In this document: positions 53,610 to 62,397 of the stretch, in pieces
Position numbering within the stretch: position 1 is the stretch's first letter
Layout of the letters: every line of letters begins with the position of its first letter
Assembly (NCBI RefSeq): GCF_014648475.1
Contig: NZ_BMRE01000002.1
Span: forward strand, 62,001 to 126,000
Source of the DNA: Lentzea flava
Lineage (GTDB): Bacteria; Actinomycetota; Actinomycetes; Mycobacteriales; Pseudonocardiaceae
DNA length: 64,000 nucleotides
Reading direction: 5' to 3'
Position numbers and translations under genes: made by a program
The notes under the pieces: model-generated
The model's database searches: none
What the model was told of the DNA's origin: nothing
The model's input: the letters and a program-made list of their open reading frames with translations, nothing else

Positions 53610-53630
53610 CTCCAGTGACTGGAGAGTCAA
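53610..53630 (-). promoter_or_regulatory. MerR operator and promoter
   Basis: CTCCAGTGACTGGAG (53610-53624), a perfect 15-bp palindrome with a single central base, directly next to a minus-strand -35 TTGACT (53630-53625). A 19-nt spacer to CAGAGT is the spacing typical of MerR-controlled promoters; the -10 itself is weak. Confidence 0.8.
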
Positions 53631-53636
53631 ACCCGA

Positions 53637-55127
53637 TTAACCGATCGAGTTCCAGAACGAGCAGTTGTGCCTGGTCAGGCCGTTGATCGGGCCGACACGC
53701 TCCAGCGAGTACTCCTGCACGGTGCCCCGCGCCCAGCCCGGCTTGCCCGTCCGCGCGAACGTGGTCCAGTCGCGGATCATCGTCGAGGCGAGCTGCTGCT
53801 GTGCCGGGTTGAGGTCGAACATCGGGATGTCGAAGAAGTAGGCCAGGTCGAACGAATGCGCGGCACCGCCGGGGAAGCTTTCGGAGAAGAGGTCCTTGAA
53901 CCACCCAACGGGCGCGGTGCGGTCGGCGAACTCGTAGCCGTACGTCGGCGTGTAGCGGGAGAGCAACCGATCGTCGGACAGCTGGTTGCACGCCCACACG
54001 CCGTCAGTGAGCACCGAGCCGTAGGCAAGACGTGCGGACTCGCCCTCCGGGTACTCGGCGGCGATCTTGGCGGCCTTCTCCTGACCGAAGCCCTGCACCA
54101 GCAGGGCCTGGTAGTCGAACGGCTCCGGCACGGTCGCCGACGTCAGCCTGCCCTCGTCACGGGTGTTTCCCCAGATCACCGGGACGCGGTTGAACCGGCC
54201 GGACTTCAGCGCGTCGACCGGGTGCACCGGCAGCACGCTGTTGCCCGTCACCACCGGGGTCGCGCCGCGGTCGATGGCGGTGAAAGCCGTGGGCGGCAAC
54301 GCACGCAGGCACGCGACGTCCGAGCAACCGAGCTGAGCCGAGATGGCCACCGCATCGGCCGCGGCCGCGTCCTTCGTGATCCAAGGAGCACCGGCCGGCT
54401 TGTCGTGGATCACGCCGTTGGCACCCCACTTGGTGGAGCAGCCGCCGCTCTGCGCGATGGCCTTCTGGAACAGCCCACGCGACTTCGGTGACGTCACGTG
54501 CGCACACACGTCGAACGCGCCGCCGGACTCACCGAAAACCGTGACGTTGCGCGGATCCCCGCCGAACGCGGCGGCGTTGCGCTGCACCCACCGCAGCGCG
54601 GCCTGCTGGTCCTCGATGCCGTACGCGCCCGATTCCGGCAGGTCCGGGTGTCCGAAGAAACCGAAGAAGCCCAGCCGGTAGTTGATCGTCACGACCACGA
54701 CGTCGCCCTGCACCACCAGGCGCCGAGGGTTGAAGCCGTCGCCGGACAGGTAGCTGTTGCCGCCGCCGTGGAGGTAGACCATGACCGGCCTGCGGCCGTG
54801 CGTGGAGGGCGTGGTGACGTTGAGGTACAGGCAGTCCTCGTTGCTGCTCGGCGATCCAGCACCAGCCGACTGGGCGCAGACCGGGCCCGGCCTGGTGGCG
54901 TCACGAGGTGTCGTCCACGGCGCGACCGGCTGCGGCGAGCGCCACCGCAACTCACCCACCGGCGGCGCCGCGTACGGAATGCCCTGGTAGACCTGGCGAT
55001 CGGCGAGCACGGTGCCGCGGACAGGGCCGGCGTCGGTGCGCACGAGGCCGGGTTCGGAAGCCTGCGCCACACCGACCGGGCTGGCCAGCAGGGCTGCGGC
55101 GATCAACAGAGAGAGTCGCTTGTTCAT
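53637..55127 (-). CDS. Secreted carboxylesterase (type B)
   Basis: 496 residues with signal peptide (SLLIAAALLASPVGVAQASEP). Nucleophile in FGESGGAFD, Glu/His positions later (AAHSFDLAYFF). NEDCLYLNVTTPS and VMVYLHGGGNSYLSGDG (oxyanion hole) are family hallmarks. It would hydrolyse esters outside the cell. It lies upstream of the merR gene in the same direction; the MerR dyad is in the gap. Confidence 0.93.
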   Translation of the reverse strand: MNKRLSLLIAAALLASPVGVAQASEPGLVRTDAGPVRGTVLADRQVYQGIPYAAPPVGELRWRSPQPVAPWTTPRDATRPGPVCAQSAGAGSPSSNEDCLYLNVTTPSTHGRRPVMVYLHGGGNSYLSGDGFNPRRLVVQGDVVVVTINYRLGFFGFFGHPDLPESGAYGIEDQQAALRWVQRNAAAFGGDPRNVTVFGESGGAFDVCAHVTSPKSRGLFQKAIAQSGGCSTKWGANGVIHDKPAGAPWITKDAAAADAVAISAQLGCSDVACLRALPPTAFTAIDRGATPVVTGNSVLPVHPVDALKSGRFNRVPVIWGNTRDEGRLTSATVPEPFDYQALLVQGFGQEKAAKIAAEYPEGESARLAYGSVLTDGVWACNQLSDDRLLSRYTPTYGYEFADRTAPVGWFKDLFSESFPGGAAHSFDLAYFFDIPMFDLNPAQQQLASTMIRDWTTFARTGKPGWARGTVQEYSLERVGPINGLTRHNCSFWNSIG

Positions 55128-55144
55128 GCACGGGCGTCGAACGA

Positions 55145-55176
55145 ACGGGCCCGCGGATCGACATCCGCGGGCCCGT
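55145..55176. terminator. Terminator of the E1-E2 operon
   Basis: Perfect 14-bp stem (55145-55158 with 55163-55176) with a 4-nt loop, 18 bp after the E2 stop on the minus strand. Confidence 0.85.
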
Positions 55177-55193
55177 CACATACCGAGCTGTTC

Positions 55194-56561
55194 TCAGTAG
55201 GTCATCGCGAAGCCGGGGTCGGCCAGCAGCGCGCCGACGTCGGCCAGGAACTGCGAGCCCTGCTGGCCGTCGACCACGCGGTGGTCGAAGGAGAGCGCGA
55301 GCTGGCAGATCTTGCGAATCTTGATCTCGCCGTCGACCACCCACGGCATGTCGCGGATCGCGCCCAGGGCGAGGATCGCGGACTCGCCGGGGTTGAGGAT
55401 CGGCGTGCCGGTGTCGACGCCGAAGACGCCGACGTTGGTGATCGTGATGGTGCCGTTCATCATGTCGGCCGGGGCGGTCTTGCCGTCGCGGGCGACGGTG
55501 GCGAGCTCATCGAGTGCGATCGCCAGTTCCTTCAGCGACATGCGGTCGGCGTCGCGGACCTTCGGGACCACCAGGCCGCGCGGCGTGGCGGCCGCGATGC
55601 CCAGGTGGACGTAGTCCTTGTAGACGATCTCGTTCGCCGCGGTGTCCCACGTCGCGTTGACGTCCGGCGTGCGGCGGGTGGCCAGCACGACGGCCTTGGC
55701 GCAGAACGCGAGCGGCGTCAGCTTCACGCCGCGGAACTCCGGGTGGTTCTTCAGGCGGGCGCGGAGCTCCATCATCGGCGTGACGTCGACCGTCAGGAAC
55801 TCGGTGACGTGCGGTGCGGTGAAGGCGCTGTCGACCATGGCCTGCGCGGTCGCCTTGCGGACGCCCTTGATCGGCACCCTGCGCTCGCGCGCGCCGTTGT
55901 CCACAGAGGACGGTGCAGCGGCGGGAGCCGGTGCGGCGACGGCGCTTTCGACGTCCTCGCGCGTGATCACGCCGTCGGGGCCGGAGCCCGTGAGCGAGTA
56001 CAGGTCGACGCCGAGGTCCTTGGCCAGCTTGCGCACCGGCGGCTTGGCCAGCGGCACGTAACCGCCGGGAGCCTGGACCGGAGCGGGAGCAGGCGCCGCA
56101 ACGGGTTGCGGTGCCACGACCGGAGCCGGAGCGGCGACAGCGGCAGCGGGGGCAGCCGTGTCCTTGCGTGCGCGGCGCTTGGCCGTGCCGGACTTCGGGC
56201 CGTAGCCGACAAGCGTCGCGATGCGACCGCCCGGCATCTCCTCGCCGATCTTGCCCGACGAGGTGCCGTTCGCCTCAGCGGCAGCAGGTGCGGGTGCGGG
56301 TGCGGCGGCGCCACCGGGGTCGGTGTCGATCGTGATGATCGGGACGCCGACCTCGACGGTCTGGCCGGGCTCGGCGTGCAGCTCGGTCACGACGCCCGCC
56401 CACGGGCAGGGCAGCTCGACGGCGGCCTTGGCCGTCTCGATCTCGACGATGATCTGGTTGACCGTGACGGTGTCACCCGGCTTGACGTGCCAGGTGAGGA
56501 TCTCGGCCTCGGTCAGCCCCTCTGCCGTGTCGGGCAGGGGGAATTGCTTGTACTGCGGCAT
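55194..56561 (-). CDS. 2-oxoacid dehydrogenase E2 (dihydrolipoamide acyltransferase)
   Basis: 455 residues. Lipoyl domain with Lys45 in ETAKAAVE, an Ala/Pro-rich linker, a peripheral subunit-binding domain (PPVRKLAKDLGVDLYSLTGSGPDGVITREDV) and the catalytic domain with SFDHRVVDGQQG. It transfers acyl groups from E1 to CoA. Single lipoyl domain and E1alpha/beta partners suggest a branched-chain (BkdABC-like) enzyme, but pyruvate cannot be excluded. No E3 (lpd) gene is in the window. Confidence 0.95.
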   Translation of the reverse strand: MPQYKQFPLPDTAEGLTEAEILTWHVKPGDTVTVNQIIVEIETAKAAVELPCPWAGVVTELHAEPGQTVEVGVPIITIDTDPGGAAAPAPAPAAAEANGTSSGKIGEEMPGGRIATLVGYGPKSGTAKRRARKDTAAPAAAVAAPAPVVAPQPVAAPAPAPVQAPGGYVPLAKPPVRKLAKDLGVDLYSLTGSGPDGVITREDVESAVAAPAPAAAPSSVDNGARERRVPIKGVRKATAQAMVDSAFTAPHVTEFLTVDVTPMMELRARLKNHPEFRGVKLTPLAFCAKAVVLATRRTPDVNATWDTAANEIVYKDYVHLGIAAATPRGLVVPKVRDADRMSLKELAIALDELATVARDGKTAPADMMNGTITITNVGVFGVDTGTPILNPGESAILALGAIRDMPWVVDGEIKIRKICQLALSFDHRVVDGQQGSQFLADVGALLADPGFAMTY

Positions 56562-56575
56562 TTCCGGTTGTCCCC

Positions 56576-57601
56576 TTACCAGGCGAGAGAGCGGTCGACG
56601 GCGTGCAGCACCCGGTCGAGGTCGGGGAGGAACTCCTCCTCGAGCTTCGACGGCGGGTACGGGGTGTCGAAACCGGTCACCCGCAGCACCGGTGCCTGCA
56701 GCGAGTAGAAGCACTCCTGCTGGACCTTGGCCGCGATCTCACTGGCGATCGAGGACTCGGACGGCGCCTCGGACACGACGACCAGGCGACCGGTGCGGCG
56801 CACCGACTCGAACACCGGCGCGAGGTCCAGCGGCGACAGCGTGCGCAGGTCGATGACCTCGAGCGACGTGCCGTCCTCCGCGGCCGCGGTGGCGGCGTCG
56901 AGGGCCGTGCGGACCATCGGGCCGTACGCGACGAGGGTCGCGTCCGTGCCGGTGCGCAGCGTCCGCGACGCGAACAACGGGCCGGGCTGGGCCGTGGTGT
57001 CGACCTCGCCCTTCTCGTAGTAGCGGCGCTTGGGCTCGAAGAAGAGCACCGGGTCGTCGCAGTCGATCGCCTGCTGGATCATCCAGTACGCGTCGGACGG
57101 GTTCGAGCACGAGACGACCTTGAGGCCGGCGGTGTGCGCGAAGTACGACTCGGGCGACTCCGAGTGGTGCTCGACGGCACCGATGCCACCGCCGAAGGGC
57201 ACGCGGATCACCATGGGCAGCTTGATCTTGCCCTGGGTGCGGTAGTGCAGCTTCGCGACCTGCGACACGATCTGGTCGAAGCCGGGGAAGATGAAGCCGT
57301 CGAACTGGATCTCGCACACCGGGCGGTAGCCGCGGATCGCGAGGCCGACGGCGGTGCCGATGATGCCGGACTCCGCGAGCGGCGTGTCGAGCACGCGCTG
57401 CTCACCGAAGTCCTTCTGCAGGCCGTCGGTGATGCGGAAGACACCGCCGAGCTTGCCGATGTCCTCGCCCATCATGATGACCTTGGGGTTGGCCTCCATG
57501 GCCGCCCGCAGGCCCATGTTGAGCGCCTTGGAGATCGTGAGCGTCTGCACCGGGGTCGCCGGGGCAGCGGTCGTGGATCGGTCCATGGTCGGAGCAGCCA
57601 T
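56576..57601 (-). CDS. 2-oxoacid dehydrogenase E1 beta subunit
   Basis: 341 residues. MGEDIGKLGGVFRITDGL, DTPLAESGIIGTAVGLAIRGYRPVCEIQFDGFIFPGFDQI and RVPFGGGIGAVEHHSES form the E1 beta signature. It makes the active E1 tetramer with E1 alpha. ATG 57601 overlaps the E1 alpha stop by one base. ATG 57586 is a possible second start. The E2 gene follows after 14 bp. Confidence 0.95.
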   Translation of the reverse strand: MAAPTMDRSTTAAPATPVQTLTISKALNMGLRAAMEANPKVIMMGEDIGKLGGVFRITDGLQKDFGEQRVLDTPLAESGIIGTAVGLAIRGYRPVCEIQFDGFIFPGFDQIVSQVAKLHYRTQGKIKLPMVIRVPFGGGIGAVEHHSESPESYFAHTAGLKVVSCSNPSDAYWMIQQAIDCDDPVLFFEPKRRYYEKGEVDTTAQPGPLFASRTLRTGTDATLVAYGPMVRTALDAATAAAEDGTSLEVIDLRTLSPLDLAPVFESVRRTGRLVVVSEAPSESSIASEIAAKVQQECFYSLQAPVLRVTGFDTPYPPSKLEEEFLPDLDRVLHAVDRSLAW

Positions 57602-58797
57602 CAGTGCTCACCTCCAGCAAAACCCGAGACGTAGTCGAGGAATTCGTCGCGCTGCGCTTCGAGGTTGGGGTTGCCCTCGGCGTAGACGTTGCTGAAGATC
57701 CGTTCAGCGGGCGGGTCGGGCATGTTGACGCAGAACTCGCGCAGGTTCTCGGCGAGTTCGTCCGCCTCCGCCTCGACGCCCGCGAAGAACTCCTGGTCGG
57801 CCCACTGCTGCCGGACCAGGTAGACCTTGACCCGCTCGATCGGGTCCTTGAGCTTCCACAGCTCCAGCTCGTCCGACAGCCGGTAGCGCGTCGGGTCGTC
57901 GGAGGTGGTGTGCGCGTCCATCCGGTAGGTGAACGCCTCGATCAGGATCGGGCCGTTGCCGTGGCGGCACTCGTCCAGCGCCCAGCGCGTGACGGCCAGG
58001 GTCGCCAGCACGTCGTTGCCGTCGACGCGGATGCCGGGGAAGCCGTAGCCGCGGGCGCGCTGGTACAGCGGCAGGCGCGACTGGCGCTCGGTGGGCTCGG
58101 AGATGGCCCACTGGTTGTTCTGGCAGAAGAAGACGAGCGGCGCGTCGTAGACCGCGGCCCACACGAAGCCCTCGTGCACATCACCCTGGGAGGTCGCGCC
58201 GTCGCCGAAGAACACCATGGTGGCTTCGCCGTCGTCGTCGCCGACCTTGCCGTCGAACTTCTGGCCCATCGCGTACCCGGCCGCGTTGAGGACCTGGTTG
58301 CCGATGACGATCGTGTACGGGTGGAAGCGCTTCTCGACCGGGTCCCACGTGCCCTGGTCGGTGCCGCGGAAGATGCCCAGCAACTCCGTCGGGTGCACGC
58401 CGCGGGTCCACGCGATGCCGTGCTCGCGGTAGCTGGGGAACGCCATGTCGGTCGGGCGCATCGCGCGGCCGGCGCCGATCTGCGCGGCCTCCTGGCCGAG
58501 CAGCGGCACCCAGATGCCGAGCTGGCCCTTGCGCTGCAGCGCGTTCGCCTCGCGGTCGACCCGGCGGATCAGGACCATGTCGCGGTACAGGCCGCGCAGC
58601 TCCTCCGCCGAGATGTCGATGTCGAAGTCCGGGTGCGTGACCCGCTCACCTTCGGGAGTGAGGAGCTGCACCAGGTCGGCGCCACCCTCGTCTGTCGCTC
58701 GCAAGCCTGCGATCACCTGTTCCGCTGTCGGTTTTGCGGCAGTGGCGGCCGGCGCTGCGTCCGGCTCAGGGTGCGTCCATTGCTCAGGGGACGACAT
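57601..58797 (-). CDS. 2-oxoacid dehydrogenase E1 alpha subunit
   Basis: 398 residues. TPP/Mg motif GDGATSQGDVHEG with NNQW following, and the phosphorylation-loop equivalent YRMDAHTTSDDPTRYR. The N-terminal 40 residues are a flexible extension. The subunit decarboxylates the 2-oxoacid and reductively acylates lipoate. First gene of the operon E1alpha-E1beta-E2. Two inverted repeats lie upstream, but no certain promoter. Confidence 0.95.
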   Translation of the reverse strand: MSSPEQWTHPEPDAAPAATAAKPTAEQVIAGLRATDEGGADLVQLLTPEGERVTHPDFDIDISAEELRGLYRDMVLIRRVDREANALQRKGQLGIWVPLLGQEAAQIGAGRAMRPTDMAFPSYREHGIAWTRGVHPTELLGIFRGTDQGTWDPVEKRFHPYTIVIGNQVLNAAGYAMGQKFDGKVGDDDGEATMVFFGDGATSQGDVHEGFVWAAVYDAPLVFFCQNNQWAISEPTERQSRLPLYQRARGYGFPGIRVDGNDVLATLAVTRWALDECRHGNGPILIEAFTYRMDAHTTSDDPTRYRLSDELELWKLKDPIERVKVYLVRQQWADQEFFAGVEAEADELAENLREFCVNMPDPPAERIFSNVYAEGNPNLEAQRDEFLDYVSGFAGGEH

Positions 58798-59151
58798 GCG
58801 CCTTCTCCTCTGTCTCTCCGACCGCCCGATCGCTCGTGACGACCTCGTGCGGCGACGCCGGCGGTCACCGCCAACCCTGTGGGGCCGGAGGCATCCGTCG
58901 GCGTTGACGGTGGCTTACGACCACATCCTGACACGGCCTCACCCGTGTTGGTGAGACCCGTCCCACTTCGTAACACACGAGTCAACGTTCTGATCAGCGA
59001 CAACAGTCGGAGGTTCGACCTTTTGCCCTCCGACTACGCCGTCCGATTACCGGACGTCGTTGTCCCGGTTACCGATCGTTAACTTCGTCGGAGGTCTCCA
59101 CGGACACGGTTGTGGACGCGAGCGGAGGGCGAGTCGTGACAGGATCGAGAG
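58798..59151. other. Divergent control region of the E1-E2 operon and peptidase gene
   Basis: 354 bp without a credible gene. It holds inverted repeats GTCGGAGG (59006-59013)/CCTCCGAC (59027-59034) and GTCCG/CGGAC (59041-59055). Either could be a regulator site; I see no clear -35/-10 pair. Confidence 0.45.
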
Positions 59152-60570
59152 GTGGACCGCTCAGTTGTGACCAGCACTGTCCGGACGCTCTGGGACGACG
59201 ACATCGTCCCGAGCCTGTCTCAGCTCGTCGCCGTGCCGGCGATCTCGCCCGCGTTCGATCCCGCCTGGGAAGAGCACGGCGAACTGGCCGCCGCGATCGA
59301 GCACGTGCGCGCCTGGATCGCCTCCCGCTCGCTGCCCGGCGCGGTGCTCGAGGTCGTCCAACTGGCGGGACGCACGCCGCTTCTGCTCGTCGACGTCCCC
59401 GCGTTCGGTAACGCGGGCGACGACACGGTGTTGCTCTACGGACATCTCGACAAGCAGCCGCCGGTGGGCGGCTGGAGCGAAGGGCTCGGCCCGTGGACCC
59501 CGGTGCTGCGTGACGGACGTCTCTACGGCCGTGGCTCCGCGGATGACGGTTACTCCGGATATGCCGCAATCGCCGCAATCGAGGCCGTGCGCGCGGCAGG
59601 CGGTTCGCACTCCCGCTGCGTCGTGCTGCTGGAGACCGGCGAGGAGTCAGGTTCGCCCGATCTGCCCGCCTACCTGGAGCACCTGTCTTCTCGCCTGGGC
59701 CAGGTGTCCTTGGTCGTGTGCCTCGACTCGGGCGGCTCGGACTACGACCGCATGTGGCTGACCACGTCGCTGCGCGGGTTGGTGCAGGTCACGCTGACCG
59801 TGCGGGTGCTGGAGGGCGGTCTGCACTCCGGCATGTCGTCCGGCATGGTGCCGTCGTCGTTCCGCATCGCCCGCGTGCTGCTCGACCGGCTGGAGGACTC
59901 CGCGACCGGCGAGATCCTGGTCCCGGAGATGCACGTCGAGATCCCTCCGCACCGCCTGGCCGAGGTCCGCGAGGCCGTCGAGGCCGCGCCGGGCGCGTTG
60001 TGGGGTCCGGTGCCGCGGGTCGGCGACCTGCAGCCGATGTCCACCGACGAGGTGGAGCAGGCGCTGGGCACCGGGTGGCGGCCGACGCTCTCGATCACGG
60101 GCGCGGACGGCCTGCCGTCGCCGGAGGACGCGGGCAACGTGCTGCGGCCGTTCACGTCGTTGGTGCTCTCGTTCCGGCTGCCGCCCACGGCTTCCTCCGC
60201 CGCTGCCTTGGAGGCGGTGAAGGAGCGGCTGACCACGGACGTTCCCTACAACGCGACTGTCGAGCTTTCGCGCGTCGAGGCCGCGGACGGCTGGAACGCG
60301 CCCGAGCTCGCGCCGTGGTTGGCGGCGACGCTGGACGACGCCGGCAAGGAGGTGTTCGGGGCGCCGTGGCGGACCGTGTCGCTGGGCGGGTCGATCCCGT
60401 TCATGGGGCTGCTGCACGAGGCCTACCCGGACGCGCAGTTCCTGGTCACGGGCGCGGTCGGGCCGGACTCGAACTGCCACGTTCCCGACGAGTGGCTGCA
60501 CCTGGCGCACGCGGCTCGGATCACCGAGGCGGTCGCGTTGGTGCTGGACGCGCAGTCCAAGCAGCGCTGA
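59152..60570 (+). CDS. M20 family metallopeptidase (dipeptidase-like)
   Basis: 472 residues. Metal ligands: VLLYGHLDKQP (His, then Asp in GRGSADDGYSG), LETGEESGSPD (catalytic Glu), CLDSGGSD and NCHVPDEW. The intervening residues form the lid domain. It hydrolyses dipeptides or related substrates such as amino-acid conjugates. GTG 59152 starts DRSVV. Its 3' end overlaps the convergent ATPase gene by 50 bp. Confidence 0.93.
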   Translation: MDRSVVTSTVRTLWDDDIVPSLSQLVAVPAISPAFDPAWEEHGELAAAIEHVRAWIASRSLPGAVLEVVQLAGRTPLLLVDVPAFGNAGDDTVLLYGHLDKQPPVGGWSEGLGPWTPVLRDGRLYGRGSADDGYSGYAAIAAIEAVRAAGGSHSRCVVLLETGEESGSPDLPAYLEHLSSRLGQVSLVVCLDSGGSDYDRMWLTTSLRGLVQVTLTVRVLEGGLHSGMSSGMVPSSFRIARVLLDRLEDSATGEILVPEMHVEIPPHRLAEVREAVEAAPGALWGPVPRVGDLQPMSTDEVEQALGTGWRPTLSITGADGLPSPEDAGNVLRPFTSLVLSFRLPPTASSAAALEAVKERLTTDVPYNATVELSRVEAADGWNAPELAPWLAATLDDAGKEVFGAPWRTVSLGGSIPFMGLLHEAYPDAQFLVTGAVGPDSNCHVPDEWLHLAHAARITEAVALVLDAQSKQR

Positions 60571-62275
60571 ACTCCTCAAGCAACGCAAGGCCGGTGACGG
60601 GGTTGCTCCCCACGTAGCGACGCGCCCTCGCGAGCGCGTCAAGATCGTCGAGGAGCACCTCGTCGAGGCCGTCGGTGAAGATCTCGACCACAACCTCCAG
60701 GAACCGGATCCGGGCTGCGGCTAGGTCTCGCAGTTCACGGACTGCCTTGGATTCGCCCTGGTAGACGCCTTGCAAGTCGACCGGCCGACTCATCAACGCT
60801 CGCAACAGCGTTGTAACTCCCTCGGGATCGTCCAGCGCGGTCAGGGCATCAGAGGTCGTCTCACACACGCGGTAGAGTTCGTCGTTGGCGAGCGTCCGCG
60901 CAACTTCGCTCAGTGTTGTGCCCTCCTTGTGCCTGAGCACGTCCCGAGCGGCGCGGATCAACTGCCGTGCCAACCCGCCGGAGAACACGTAAGCCAGCGC
61001 GGCAAACTGTTCGGGCAACCCGATCACCAACCGACCGAGTAGCCTCCTGGCGAGATCGAAGTCCAGGTAGTCGACCCTGATGACCTCGTCGAACGAACTG
61101 TCGAAGACGCTGCGAAGGCCCATCCCGGACAACTCGAAGTCATGCTGGGCCTCGGTCGACACGGACACCAGGTAATAACAACCAGGGATGTCGAAGATTG
61201 CTTTCAGCTCGCTGAGGAACCGCCGCGCCTGCTCCCCGGCGCCGATCCTGTCGATCTCGTCGATTGCGATGACGACCCGGCCGAGTGCCTGGACGAACGC
61301 CCGGAAGTCGTTCACGACCTCGGGATAAGTCGGCGCCCGGCCTGCCATGCTGTCTCCGCGCTTGAGGCTGATCTCAGCGCCCTTGAAGCCGTACTTACCG
61401 CTCACCTCGTTGCTGCGAGTCTGGACGTACGCAATGGAGACGAGCCCAGATTTTGCGGCTTTGACCAGGTGAGGCGCGTTACCTCGGGCGATAACAGCCC
61501 GGCAGATCTCGGCGTACAGGTGCAGTAAGAACTCCCTCGGCACGTACTCGACGGGTGCTGAAGCGAGCACGGTCAGATCCTCTGGCTGATCGGGTACGGC
61601 ATAGGTACCGGCGCAAAACGCCCGCAGCAGGTTCGTCTTGCCCACGCCACGCGGGCCGGCGAGCGCGAAGCTGCCGCCGTTGACCGACCGCACCAACTCG
61701 GCAAGTCGTTCACCGGCAAGGGTCCGCTGATGGGCAACCAACGGCGTGCCTCCGAACAGACCCTTCGAGTCCGTGAACGGCAACGTCGTACCGCGCGTCA
61801 CGTCCACACTGTTGACCTCTGCGCGGAGGACTGGCAGCACTCCCCGTTCCGCCATCGCGAACATCCAGTCGGCGCGCGCCCTGTTCGGGTAGCTGGCGAG
61901 AAACCTCTTCCCGCCGGGGATCCACAAGTCAACCGCGACGAGGAAGAACAGGACCAGCGCGGTCACCACGGTCGCGACAATCCACCACCAGCCGAAAGGA
62001 AGCACGAACCCCAGCCCCGCCACAACTGGCACCAGAGCAACCGCGATCCGCGCCGCCCACAGGACGAACGGCGCGAACGGGTTCACCGCCTCGAACGTTT
62101 CCTGCTCAGATCGTGCGGTAGCGAGGATGTCGGACTGGGCACGGCGGGCCGACTCGCGCAGATCGCGCTCGGTAATGAGACCAGCGTCAATCTGCCTGCG
62201 GATCTCGTTGTCTTGCAGACCCACGCTGAGTGCCCACTCGAAGACTTGCGTCTCGTCCACCACGGAATGGTGCAC
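60521..62275 (-). CDS. Membrane-anchored P-loop ATPase (AAA/STAND-like)
   Basis: 584 residues. Two membrane helices (about 70-92 and 96-118) lie between a helical N-terminus and a cytosolic ATPase. Walker A GPRGVGKT is at 207-214, Walker B VVIAIDEIDRIG, and a sensor-like SVSTEAQHDFELSG follows. The C-terminal 200 residues are helical. The family is not certain. Parts of the gene (around 61140-61200) look lower in G+C than neighbours, so recent acquisition is possible. A role in defence is only speculation. Confidence 0.85.
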   Translation of the reverse strand: MHHSVVDETQVFEWALSVGLQDNEIRRQIDAGLITERDLRESARRAQSDILATARSEQETFEAVNPFAPFVLWAARIAVALVPVVAGLGFVLPFGWWWIVATVVTALVLFFLVAVDLWIPGGKRFLASYPNRARADWMFAMAERGVLPVLRAEVNSVDVTRGTTLPFTDSKGLFGGTPLVAHQRTLAGERLAELVRSVNGGSFALAGPRGVGKTNLLRAFCAGTYAVPDQPEDLTVLASAPVEYVPREFLLHLYAEICRAVIARGNAPHLVKAAKSGLVSIAYVQTRSNEVSGKYGFKGAEISLKRGDSMAGRAPTYPEVVNDFRAFVQALGRVVIAIDEIDRIGAGEQARRFLSELKAIFDIPGCYYLVSVSTEAQHDFELSGMGLRSVFDSSFDEVIRVDYLDFDLARRLLGRLVIGLPEQFAALAYVFSGGLARQLIRAARDVLRHKEGTTLSEVARTLANDELYRVCETTSDALTALDDPEGVTTLLRALMSRPVDLQGVYQGESKAVRELRDLAAARIRFLEVVVEIFTDGLDEVLLDDLDALARARRYVGSNPVTGLALLEEFSAAWTARPAPTRPPR

Positions 62276-62397
62276 TCGTTCGAGCCCGATCGAAATGGGC
62301 CGTTCAGGTCATGCTCCACCCGGCTTTTTAGTGAGGAATGACTCAGACCTGACGTGGGCCCGACCAGGTGCCGGGCCCCGTGTCCCACACTGGGGCG

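Noticed and set aside
59062..59075. TTACCGATCGTTAA upstream of the peptidase as an eighth lipid-regulon box
   Set aside because: The right arm is TTAA instead of GTAA/GTAG and the inner bases differ, so it does not fit the consensus.
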